A program made the translations under genes and the position numbers. The notes below the pieces were generated by a model. That model was not told the DNA's origin and searched no databases. It saw only the letters and a program-made list of their open reading frames with translations. From a virus: a DNA stretch of 48,366 nt. The stretch is from positions 1 to 48,366 of the IMG/VR virus record IMGVR_UViG_3300042521_004506, one strand, 5' to 3'. Below are positions 26,401 through 35,300 of this stretch, in pieces (the first letter of the stretch is position 1; each line of letters opens with the position of its first letter).

Positions 26401-29400
26401 TTGGAGCTACTCTAGCGTTAAATGAATTTGGATAAGAATTAGTTACCCAAGACGGATTATTTGTAAAGCTGTTGGCAAAATGGGATGGATTCTTTGCAAC
26501 TTTTCCCCAAGCAGAATAAGGATTACCACTCGTGTTCCAGTCCGCTAAACCACCAAAATTATTTTTCCAAGATTTGTATGAAGATAACCTTTGATCTAAA
26601 ATGCAAGTAAATTTAATTGATGGAGCAAAATAAGATGGGCCATTGTTGTTGCCATTAATAGAATAAATTTTTGAACCATAGCCTGAAACAAAAGTTACTA
26701 TCTGAGATCTTCTGTCTGCTATTGTGGAAATTTGATTGGTGTCTCCAGTATTGTTTGATTTTTGGAATCCATGATAGTTATAGTGGCCATGTATGATTAT
26801 ATCTTTAACACCAACATTCATAAGTGTGTTATTCCAGCCAACTGCATTTAAATACAATGCATGAGTAGAACCATTAGGAGCAAGCTTAATCGCATCAATA
26901 GTGCTAGCACCCCCTAGAGTTTGATTATACGGTCTGGTATTACCTGTAGAACATCTAAAATTAATTGGTGGATAACTTAATATATGACCAAGATTAAAGT
27001 CATAAGATTCATATGATGGCATATACCCTGTATACACAGAAGAATATTCAGTACTATTAGTATTTCTGTCTTCTGCAACAGTACAACCACTCCAGGTTAA
27101 ATATTTTGAAGTTTGATGCAATCTATGACCAGTTACAGATGTTGAAGTATTATAAGCATTTATAAATACGTTATATGAACCATCAGCTAGCTTTAATCCC
27201 CAAAAATATCCCTTATCAATTTTGCAAGCATCTACTCCAGTTTTGTCAGATGACAAAGCGCCAGGTTTTATAGACAATTTTCCAAGATAAAAATTTTCAG
27301 TACCACTAAAACTTGTTATGCTTGCTCCCCAGTTAGTATTTGCAGAAGAAGTACCCTGCGGCAGATTAAAATTCGGCCACACAACCATGTGGCCCTCTGT
27401 TGAGGAGTCCACTAACTGGACACATCCTGGAGATATGTAATTTCTTGTAGACCACCAGAAGCCAGAGTTAATAGTTCCATTGTATGGTTTAATAAGCGGG
27501 TTTCCAGTAACGTCTGTATGCGGAGAAGTTGAAGATCTAATAAAAGGAGAAGAATTAAAATAATATCCACCAGATATATTATATTCAACACTGGCAGATG
27601 TTGGATTCCATACTGCAATACCATCTATAAATATAGAATAATTGTCATTGCTAATCTTCGATATAGGAACTATCCATCTATTAGCTCTAACAGGCGCTAT
27701 GGCAAAAGAATTTGTATTATCAATGCTACCCCTCCATCTGTCAGACTGCGGACTTATAATAGGAGCGTACAAGTAGACATTATCATTCAGTTCATTAAAA
27801 GTTGGAGTAGCGAAATCGAAATAATCAGATCTAATTTGCTGAGGTAAGTTAGCAGCTGCACTGTCTTCTTGATCAGGAGAACTCATGGATGCATCAACTG
27901 TTCTATATGGTCTTGGATGCATTTCCATAACTCTTATGTTAAGATTTTCTTTATCATATAATGAAAGATTTGCGATACTTATGTCAGAAACATTTGAAGC
28001 AGTATTTGACAAAGTAAATGCACCTATATCGCTATATGTAGAAGCAAAATCTTCCGCCTCAGCGAAAACAGGGTCTTTAATAAACTTTCCTAATTTGAAA
28101 GATGGTATAGAATTTTCATTAATAGAAGTCTTTATGGCAGATTTTTCAAGCAATCTTGCTGGATAATATTTCCAAACATATCTTGAATTTGCAACACTTG
28201 AAGAAATATCATGTGCAACATGCTTTAATCCAAGAGCGGAAGACTTTATAAAATATTCAGCTGAAACATTATCATCTTGATTAACAAGCACACTAGGTAT
28301 TCTAGACGGAAGAATTCCAAGAGCCTTACTGCCAGATACCACTACAGACTTTACTATTCCTGCGCCGTATCTATAATCAGTATTGCCTACAACAGCGTTT
28401 TGAGAGAAGCCATTTAATGCCTTCGCTGATGTCATGTTTCCAGGAGCTGATATAAAGGCTATAAAATCGTTTTGGTCATTAGATGGAGAACTTGACAGAA
28501 CTTCTATCTTATGTCCAAATCTGTCCCCCTTGTGTGCGTCATAATAGCAGCCAGTAAAAGACCAGGTGCCACTTTTATTTTTATCCAACATGAATACGTT
28601 GCCATAAGACCCACTCTGAGCAGATGGACCTATGACAAGATCGTCATCACAAGCACTTATTAAAATTTTATTACTAATTAATTTTACAAACTTACCAAAC
28701 TTCTTTTTCTGCCACTGCAAAGAATAAGCGCCACCGCCAAGCTGATAGACTTGCTGCGGAACATTGAACTGAGACAAGGAGTTTAAGTTAATTATACTTT
28801 GAGATGCATCAAAAACATCTCTTTCGCCAAGAGCAGAAGGCTGATTAAATTCAAATACTCTTACTGAGCCTCCTTCTTGTATATTACTGGACTCGCCAAC
28901 AGCACTATATCCAGTATCATATGGAGAAGAAATGACTATATGCTTATAATCTGCATCAATGTCATAACCAAAATAAGGCTTAGTAGATACGTTTGGATTA
29001 AAATTACTTCCTTCAATAATCTTATACAATGGACCATTTACGTCTGATTCGAAAGAAGTGAGTGCTCCATTTAAGTAAAAGAGCATTACCGCTCCGTTTC
29101 CTTGCTGTATTAGGGCATTATCTGGTGGCTTGATTTCTAATGAATCTTCTTCCACAGAATCAATAAAAGATATTATTGATGAAGAAAGATATGCAGAATT
29201 AAATGTTGGATAACCAACAGCTACGGTAACGCCTCCAACGGTAGGTTCGTAAACACAAGATAATCCAAAACGTGCACCAAAAGATAAATTGTTAAAACTA
29301 CTTAATTTTACATAAGAACCAGAACACTGATTTATTAAAGTAATATTATTAGATGTATTAATAAATTGTGCATAACCTGTTTTATTATTGTTTGTAAAAC

Positions 29401-32308
29401 AGCTTATGGAAATGCTAATATCACTTATTCTTTTTATCTCAAATATAGAAACATCTGTTGTTGATGGGTCTAAATTTAATCCGCCCACCGTCATTAACCC
29501 ATCAGACAATTCAGACCATTCAAACAACTGATCTACATCATTCCAATAATAAATTCTTGTATAGTCAGAAGTGTTTCCTCTGTAGGAACAGACTAAAGAC
29601 ATTACGCTAGTATCGGAAGCATCTTTGGTTGCAAACAAACAAATTTGTTTTCCAAAAGCTATGGCGTTAGCATCTGGATGCTGGATCTTTTGTATAACTT
29701 TAAATCCCTTATCATATCTTTTAAATATGTATATTGCACCTCTACCATGCTGGCCGTTTTGCTGTCCAAGAATTCCTCCATTATTGGCACCCAACAAAGA
29801 ACCTTCAGTTGGAGCAGAAATTGCTAAATAACTTTCATTTTGCCAAACAAAAGAACTTACATCATATCCAAACATTCCAGAATCAACTTGCATTCTACTT
29901 TCAATATTTTGAGATTGAGCAAAGTAAGGATGCGTCAAATACTCTGAATTTTCAAATATATTTATTTTTCCACTTAAATTGTTGCTATAAATATCAGTGT
30001 TATAACCTAATAATCCTTTAGAAGAAATCAAACTTGTTCTTGTGGTCAAGTTTGCCCATTCATCAATTACATTACTAGTATTGTCTAAATAAATTTTTCT
30101 TAATTGATTTAAAAACTCATAATCTATGAAATCAACTGTATTAGAGCTAGATGCCGAACTGGTGTTGTGTATTGGCAAGTCGCTAAGAACCGTAGATACT
30201 GTGTAATAAACTGACTTATTAGAAGAAGAACTTAGCCCTTCTGAATAAACAACAATAAGATAACTGCCAAATGCGTCTATGTCTAATATTGGCTTGGTTT
30301 CACTCAAATCCCAAGATGAATATTTTATGAAGCTAGAATCATAGTCAGAACCATCCCATATACTTACCCCATTAATATATCCTCTTGCATACAACTTTGA
30401 TGCTCCAGAGCTGGAGGATAAATAGACGGCAAAAAAACTATCTCCACATACTAATTTTTTAACACTATATCCATTAGATATATCATCATTTATAAATTCT
30501 TGCAAATCATCAGCATCATCCTGGCTTGGAATTTCACTTCCAGATCTGTTGACAAATATTTTTACTTGACTACTTGATGTAATCCCAACTATAAAATCTA
30601 TTCCACAAGACATATATGAGTATTGTGTATTATTTGATCTTTCAATATCAATTGCGTTTTTTAAATCACTATCTACAGAATTGTATGATAGAAGATATGG
30701 AAGCTTAGTGTCAAGTTCTATAATACATATTTTTTCTATGCCAGAATATATGCTAGATGCTTTTAACAATGTGCCATCATCACCTATGATATTGTCATCT
30801 TCTGGAAAATTAATATTAGAATTTTTATTTTTACGTATACTGATATTCAGATCTGAATCTATAATTGATAAAAATTCATTTTTCTTATCTCTATCACAAC
30901 CCCAACTCATAGAAAATATTTCACCCGTTAGACTTGAAGAGTTTAAATCTTCATATTCGCTAGAAGTACCAGTGTTAGAGCCACCAAAGTATAGCATATC
31001 AGCTGGATATTTTTTCCAACCACCAGGGATAAGCCCGTATACGCCTTCTGTGCTCTCAATTCCATTAACAACATTTGAAGTAACAGGCGTTGAGTCTTTT
31101 GCTCCGCCACTACATAAAGCCCACAAATAGCCACGAGTGTCCCATGATATAGACTGTATAGATACAGGTAAGTCAAAATTGTTATCATATGCATGATAAG
31201 TGCATAGATTGCCATCACTGTGAGACAAATCACTTTTATTAAAAATTGGATCTTTATGCAAAGCCATTGCGTATGGCTTATTTTCACGGAAAGATATATA
31301 ACCAGCATGCTGCCAATTTATTTCATTCCATGATTTTTCTCCATTTAAAACATCTTCAACATCAGCATACACTAGTTCTGATGCTATGTAATTTTTTCTT
31401 ACTACTTGACCAGAACCTAAGAAAAAATTACCTTCATAAATAGCGTTATTGCTAATATTAACATCAGCAGTTTGTCTTACGGCCCATATTCTTCTTCTAT
31501 CATTATGTATGGACGGCTGACTCCTAAGCGTAAGCCCAGAAGAGCAAGATTCTAAAGTACTTGAACTACTACTTGACGAACTAGACTCTTCAGAAGAACT
31601 AGAACTAGACTCTTCAGAAGAACTAGAAGAACTCTCTGACACATCTATATTGCAACATCCTATTTTGGTTACTTCTTCTTGATATTTAATATTTATGAAA
31701 AAACTATTTGGAACACCATCTTCGTCTACAAAAGTTTTTGAAGACATAGCATCAACAAGCTGCTGATGAGTTTGATCTCCCTCAGAACTAACTTCATTTG
31801 GTATATTAGTTGCATCAAAAAAAGCATTTGGCTCGTTTCTTAGTTGAGCTCCAGTCTCCCCTTCTTTGTGCGCTCCAAACAAAACATATTTTACTTGAAC
31901 TCTAGCGCCATCATTATTATCATCTTTGACAAGACTAAGTTGCTCAAGAGTATCAACCACAATTGGATTGCCAAGAACTGCTTTTAATTCAACAACGGCT
32001 AAATCAAACCATACAAAACCAGGAGATGCATTAGGATTGTTTGATCTTATGGTTGTTCTTTTGTCATCATCATTTGAGTCTCTAGTGATGCCATTTGCAA
32101 CAGATATGTCAATAAGCCATTCGTACCCTGTAGAAGCAGAAAACGCTCTTACATTAGGAGATCCATTGACTATAATGGGATTATCTACGTTCAATCCCAT
32201 ATCAAGAGTGGATATAGAATCATTCGGCAGAGATTCTGGATTTATAGTCTCAGCATCTCCAGCGTAAATAGCAAAATGCCAGTATATGATTTTTCTAATT
32301 TTTATCAT
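20465..32308 (-). CDS. Giant virion-like protein with FG-GAP-type propeller repeats and Ser/Glu linker (3947 aa)
   Basis: The largest gene in the window. The N-terminal 220 residues are an orphan domain ending GCCNIDVSE. A Ser/Glu-rich linker follows (about residues 223-252). Residues about 810-1290 contain repeats of the type FGYDVS, FGARFG, FGYDID, DRFGHKIE, each with a nearby AISAP, VAVGYP, VISSPY or AFISAP strand. This is the FG-GAP/integrin-like beta-propeller signature. The remaining 2600 residues are beta-rich, Ser/Asn/Tyr-rich and unrecognised. Its ATG at 32308 overlaps the stop of the 1936-aa gene as ATGA; the stop overlaps the next gene as TAATG. Length, composition and context suggest a tail fibre or host-contact protein. 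Confidence 0.82.
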   Translation of the reverse strand: MIKIRKIIYWHFAIYAGDAETINPESLPNDSISTLDMGLNVDNPIIVNGSPNVRAFSASTGYEWLIDISVANGITRDSNDDDKRTTIRSNNPNASPGFVWFDLAVVELKAVLGNPIVVDTLEQLSLVKDDNNDGARVQVKYVLFGAHKEGETGAQLRNEPNAFFDATNIPNEVSSEGDQTHQQLVDAMSSKTFVDEDGVPNSFFINIKYQEEVTKIGCCNIDVSESSSSSSEESSSSSSEESSSSSSSSSTLESCSSGLTLRSQPSIHNDRRRIWAVRQTADVNISNNAIYEGNFFLGSGQVVRKNYIASELVYADVEDVLNGEKSWNEINWQHAGYISFRENKPYAMALHKDPIFNKSDLSHSDGNLCTYHAYDNNFDLPVSIQSISWDTRGYLWALCSGGAKDSTPVTSNVVNGIESTEGVYGLIPGGWKKYPADMLYFGGSNTGTSSEYEDLNSSSLTGEIFSMSWGCDRDKKNEFLSIIDSDLNISIRKNKNSNINFPEDDNIIGDDGTLLKASSIYSGIEKICIIELDTKLPYLLSYNSVDSDLKNAIDIERSNNTQYSYMSCGIDFIVGITSSSQVKIFVNRSGSEIPSQDDADDLQEFINDDISNGYSVKKLVCGDSFFAVYLSSSSGASKLYARGYINGVSIWDGSDYDSSFIKYSSWDLSETKPILDIDAFGSYLIVVYSEGLSSSSNKSVYYTVSTVLSDLPIHNTSSASSSNTVDFIDYEFLNQLRKIYLDNTSNVIDEWANLTTRTSLISSKGLLGYNTDIYSNNLSGKINIFENSEYLTHPYFAQSQNIESRMQVDSGMFGYDVSSFVWQNESYLAISAPTEGSLLGANNGGILGQQNGQHGRGAIYIFKRYDKGFKVIQKIQHPDANAIAFGKQICLFATKDASDTSVMSLVCSYRGNTSDYTRIYYWNDVDQLFEWSELSDGLMTVGGLNLDPSTTDVSIFEIKRISDISISISCFTNNNKTGYAQFINTSNNITLINQCSGSYVKLSSFNNLSFGARFGLSCVYEPTVGGVTVAVGYPTFNSAYLSSSIISFIDSVEEDSLEIKPPDNALIQQGNGAVMLFYLNGALTSFESDVNGPLYKIIEGSNFNPNVSTKPYFGYDIDADYKHIVISSPYDTGYSAVGESSNIQEGGSVRVFEFNQPSALGERDVFDASQSIINLNSLSQFNVPQQVYQLGGGAYSLQWQKKKFGKFVKLISNKILISACDDDLVIGPSAQSGSYGNVFMLDKNKSGTWSFTGCYYDAHKGDRFGHKIEVLSSSPSNDQNDFIAFISAPGNMTSAKALNGFSQNAVVGNTDYRYGAGIVKSVVVSGSKALGILPSRIPSVLVNQDDNVSAEYFIKSSALGLKHVAHDISSSVANSRYVWKYYPARLLEKSAIKTSINENSIPSFKLGKFIKDPVFAEAEDFASTYSDIGAFTLSNTASNVSDISIANLSLYDKENLNIRVMEMHPRPYRTVDASMSSPDQEDSAAANLPQQIRSDYFDFATPTFNELNDNVYLYAPIISPQSDRWRGSIDNTNSFAIAPVRANRWIVPISKISNDNYSIFIDGIAVWNPTSASVEYNISGGYYFNSSPFIRSSTSPHTDVTGNPLIKPYNGTINSGFWWSTRNYISPGCVQLVDSSTEGHMVVWPNFNLPQGTSSANTNWGASITSFSGTENFYLGKLSIKPGALSSDKTGVDACKIDKGYFWGLKLADGSYNVFINAYNTSTSVTGHRLHQTSKYLTWSGCTVAEDRNTNSTEYSSVYTGYMPSYESYDFNLGHILSYPPINFRCSTGNTRPYNQTLGGASTIDAIKLAPNGSTHALYLNAVGWNNTLMNVGVKDIIIHGHYNYHGFQKSNNTGDTNQISTIADRRSQIVTFVSGYGSKIYSINGNNNGPSYFAPSIKFTCILDQRLSSYKSWKNNFGGLADWNTSGNPYSAWGKVAKNPSHFANSFTNNPSWVTNSYPNSFNARVAPTDTMYMVDLFWDYDPDSNTPSPSQIRAAIFSSNFEGNFTDVYDNMLLPKKTERGLAQSDFNLFPIRAYPLNRNQLTHLSCTVCPQVLHIGEAVFFTGARDPQNDSATAYDDSRSAYFSASQNLSSSTCSNALRVEYNTSYINIVSCKTFTDGIGLVVGSNTNESGVHLSSFIGSSGLGSSWCSSSSSSYINNFSYKYKTILYPSITSIDHFRPSAAGFSYWDNTGTSTNTSLATVGALYNGGGPSLLQWYSHFASVFTPNGVSGPESNGTIGEYAPTYYTLQGSYNLPYLYNASNGNSISFWSRYRYNNTNAQTLLDKFPATLNGLVGNYFATNPVYPKLGKHSSFKYPYKTNMLTGRGRNVQVSVLGAELRSISRDEIVYQNEFIYRKLSYHRQNSSGTVNESGAEFSPVHSIDTVGSVNASASNLGSYVNNQNTNGDTWSNDATNIVSLNISNRLSPEDNSNLSKSHIREEYQTDIATNTVNGDQISKQYRRFSLFDRVSPKDFFNNPETLVCLPTFGMPDLLDFAVTVNSFTHIFGLVNTFSDMPSGDYPDSGNVGAVGFTGNLTTNDKNNLGYNVDAGKQSAFWKAIKNGLAHVIDVNSSVISTSQGQRILTVTILASLNGNTWSANSPSKHSFGWKNNISTQNIFGGGLICAVITAKLDINGEVSSVKSTFANSEATLSGSIKRSTVGTGPQVLPETSWCRMGIWLQPLLGTRKISKDNSPHYWPGNFPWSASSDIKYLGVNPGDQATSSTNYFHTSPGMIKVPINRSYMIKLGKHIMLKYNSGSGSEKYFAVIGPCVYRIENDELDKGPLWWANQNKSSCFKMPQYVWDSRPIVFQKFGLSFTDMSTINSANALFAFSAYSGEAQRMVQSFFRNDSYTQDFGANLVSEFAAYGTLNGGGGSQFPPNEQWFDYNSETEGFRIPVGVGAVNNSVAILGEGVGFNVSEGSKIHAFVFWRNAFYKIEPSASATSKKPKITQIPIIATYQDADGNPDSIATQLESAYSLHRLNGFFNGNDRFVITGNSGNDSSGAFTYVFKFKSNGQQDADFFTGPGMVYESKINDMAVTGINDLCNQSFKYQVWMSNDASIIAIGNHRWDAQADEVSPNGEPLPALFYIDLYKKQVTGSSVSYTKLLEQGLSPSSTSNGAPVDVFCSAIWGVANGSNNSLYDIYVCSGIDPDTDYLDYLDSNTANYNASNFERRLGRVTVFTASIPSGNGAVKRTIELSDIVPPTDPTFSENNKSFANLNFWTMTPVSAKNGSCGLMFYNNTLVASSLGHLMKMSPSNSQGSGWNLDSIVGGSPVPNVSVKRVLTPYSQYGYVGNTNNTNNITYADNSDISVMSTVSVPTVNASASPGFNKLASKIAFIELSIDNNPYRKIFSISNYTSLVVGNADVSQVGVFDVNEDMSSSICYPAYSALSAKRFGYTSGQPNPETQIYNPSIKSWIYAYDLSSSLGDGELQYSGYEYTSDNEAHILVKPPVPDIEKKQFYFGGNEFLPLDGNNVYRDYHNQIDQIKGTLMQMDWNDVSGILWWGTNDIYVMRSYKYDQHYSPSTSDILLENYAANKTYYKSLSLGIQSVNKNAMVKFSMPNNSNQLVANPACGDNDYIGTSGCGLTGPKVITVSAVTNYGTFDLMHQNFTSIIPLLRSREKLGLQRCVVVLNDFTDHMNEQIYRDSGFGFNNVIPFYNYSASKFSNPYRDYALDMFIDDSMSLLYSKSALQINQGGFSMPNISIPRCEGNIVFARKSVYGLYNTKWNYLIKDFAGCFDPNHGCIYNGDRMLLIKLSYIYEDSVSASHPEAEWYFAPVLTTISNADVPDYKPSMGACVCSGEMRNASRKVSKWKMNGSSGGNDKNLLDIITVGIGDTSPAPIRNKINTSSSENSSVKDLVLCGKISSNFINYALNKTGSANISELMTKIKNSLYDVIEGQKFMDPAGCIHIVDTDSSDQMDNVKEEFMRKFMNTFNGFYHIIRGA
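31578..31625 (-). repeat. 24-bp direct repeat encoding Ser/Glu linker
   Basis: Two perfect copies of a 24-bp unit (31578-31601 and 31602-31625, beginning GAACTAGACTC in plus view) encode alternating serine runs and Glu-Glu pairs in the N-terminal part of the 3947-aa protein. The unit shares the GAACTAGA core with the poly-Ser repeats of the neighbouring gene. Confidence 0.8.
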
Positions 32309-35300
32309 AATAAACGTCTATCTTCATTATATAAGAATCTTATCGAAAATTTTTGCAATAAATTAGGCTGTGTTTGCCCAGTTGGAATTACAAATTTTAT
32401 TCCAAATATCATTCTATCCTGCCAAAAATCTGTGGCAGATGGCTTCCAGTCTTTAAATACGAATCCTATGCTTGCTACGACTTTTTCTGTAGCAGAGCTC
32501 ATGCCAAATTCATCAACTAAAGGAAATCTAGTTTTTGGCTGCACAAGCATAAATCTACTAAGACTATTTATTCCTCGTGCTATTTCACCACTATTAATAG
32601 TGTAATCTAAATAATTTTGTGGATTTGTGTATAAAATTGTCTTATTTATCCTATCTATACCAGGGACAAAGCTGCAGTCAAACTCCCAAGGTCTTTCTTG
32701 GTTCACGGCAGTTGGGGTGCTTAGCTTGCCAATTGTGTCAATATCTGGAGTAAATATATCTCTTACTTGAGTTTCAGCAGTGTCAGCTTTTATAAGAAGT
32801 AAAGCGTTGCCGTTATCTAGCATGGGTATTTTATTAATGTTAAGCATAAAATAGCTTACAATTTCAATCTTCTGCAGACCATCTTCCTCAATATTCCTTG
32901 CCACTGAATCGCAATTGATATACTCTATAAAATTCACTTCTATTGAATCCTGTATAACAAAAGCGGATGGTGGCTGAAGGGGAGATCCAAGATTCCAGAA
33001 AAAATCACAGAAATTGTAATCAAAAACACATCCAACGTTATTAAATATCCTTATGTTGCAAGTGCCAGAAGATTCGGTGATATTAGCCTGAAAGTATACG
33101 GGGATATCTACATAGCATCCGTCTTGACTTGCTCCACCAGCCGCCCTACGTCTATTAACCAAATACGTTTTTACTGCTGGGTCTATTCTGAGGACCCACA
33201 CTTGCTGATATCCAGGAACAGGGATAAGAGTAATGCTATTTCTTATTGGCTCTGGTATCATCGATTTGTCAAACCCGGTAATGTCATTATCAACATCACT
33301 AATAATTGGGTTGCCTATACCAGCAACAAATCTATCATCTGTGTCTATGACTGTGCGAGAATAACCCCTTCCATTAAAGGTAAATTCTCCAGCATCAGAA
33401 GTTTCCAAAATACCCTCAGGAGCTATAAGGATGTCCCAAAAACCATAATTATCTAAAACCAAACCAAAAGTCTTGCCATCTTTGGATACTTTCATATCAT
33501 AATTTGGATTATTTTTATTTATTGCCAAAAATCCAAAGTTGTTTATCTCTGATGGAGCATCTATAATTTTTACAGAAGTTGAAAGACCAGTGCTAGACAT
33601 ATTTATGCTAACGTAACTTACTGTTGATTTAAGTGGGATTTTTAACATCACTGGAAATACTAAATAACTCTCTGAATCTCCCTCAGAATTTATAAATTCA
33701 ACATTTTCTACAGTATCTCCAGGAGCGAATTCTCCAACTACATATGCTGGATCAACTGGAGAATTGTAGTTAACAGTAGCAGTTATCATAGATGCAAAAT
33801 CATTAGAAGCAGAATTATTAGGACCGTATCTTCCATCACTATATGCAACTCTTACAATCACTAACGCAAAGTCTGCGTCAACAGTTCTAAACTGAACATC
33901 TCCAATACCAGTTTGCTGATAATTTGCAAAATATGTATTTGGAGCCGGATTTGTTCTAATTATCCCATTTGCTATATATCCACCGTAGGAAACCTCAAGC
34001 GCAATCATGTTTGAAGGAAGCATCATTAATTTTTGAGTATAGTTATTTTTACTATAATTGTCTTGATTGTCTTGAGAAATCAATTCACTTGATTCTATAA
34101 ACCTATTTTCATCATCAAAAGAACTAGATAATACTGGCGATGAAATATTCTCCATATCCGAAACGCCTATTACATTTCTTGGTCTTCCACCAAATACTTG
34201 TTCATTTTTTGCAGAACTATAATTGGTAGACTTAGAAACAAAAGACACGTTCAAGACATCTGGCTGATCATGCTGTGAGTCATACGTGTCATAATATATA
34301 CCAATAGTTTCATTACTTGACTCTGAAACTCTCACTCTTTCAAATGTGACTGCATTAATTTCAGATTGTAAAATAGACGGATTAACTTTAGGCAATCTAG
34401 AAAGAGATTCTGCAACAAATCTTTTACTCTCTGTAGGATATTCGTATGGGCTTGTATATGCGTCCGAATATTGTTGAGTATAAGGATCAAAAGAATAATT
34501 TCCAACAAGCGATTCAGTAGCGGAGGCCTCTGATGTACCAATAACATTGACATTAGACTCAAACAAACTTGAATATGGGTTTTCTTCCAAAGATTCTATA
34601 TATGGATTTGGTTCTATATTTTCAGAAACAATATCTAGCTGACTGGATTCAATAAATGGATATACTTTCTTGAATATGTAATTTGCTTCTACTATTTTTG
34701 CAGGTTCTTTTTCAACAAGCCTACGAGTAGAATATGCTTTTGGATTTTGAACTAGGGATTTAGCTACAATCCCGAATTCCAGTAATCTGCTATTTACGTC
34801 ATCGACTAAATCATCTATTGAATTATATTTTGGGTTATTTAAATAAAACTTATAAGACCTAGGATACTTATTGTTTTGTATCATGTCTATTTGCAAATTG
34901 AATCCAGACTGCATCCTTGGAATAACCGTATTTTTGTACACCATCAATAAACCCGTTTTTGCTACTTCCTGAGGAGGTGTGTAAGGGTTGACATATGGCT
35001 CGTAGTAATATGGCTCGTGGTAATATGGCTCGTGGTAATATGGCTCGTAGTAATATGGACTATTAGAGCTATAGGGATTTGACCACATTTCAAAAGTGCC
35101 AATATTTTCAGAATACAAACCACTATTCAGTTCCATACCTTGAACAGGACTATATGGATTTGAAGCATACGGATAATAATAAGGCTCTTCAGAAATTATC
35201 TCTACTACTGGTCTTTTTCCGCCAATATTAGTTATTGCAGTATTAAATACGAAATCCTCATAAGGCATAACATCAGTTGCCCTGATAACTGGCTTTGCCT

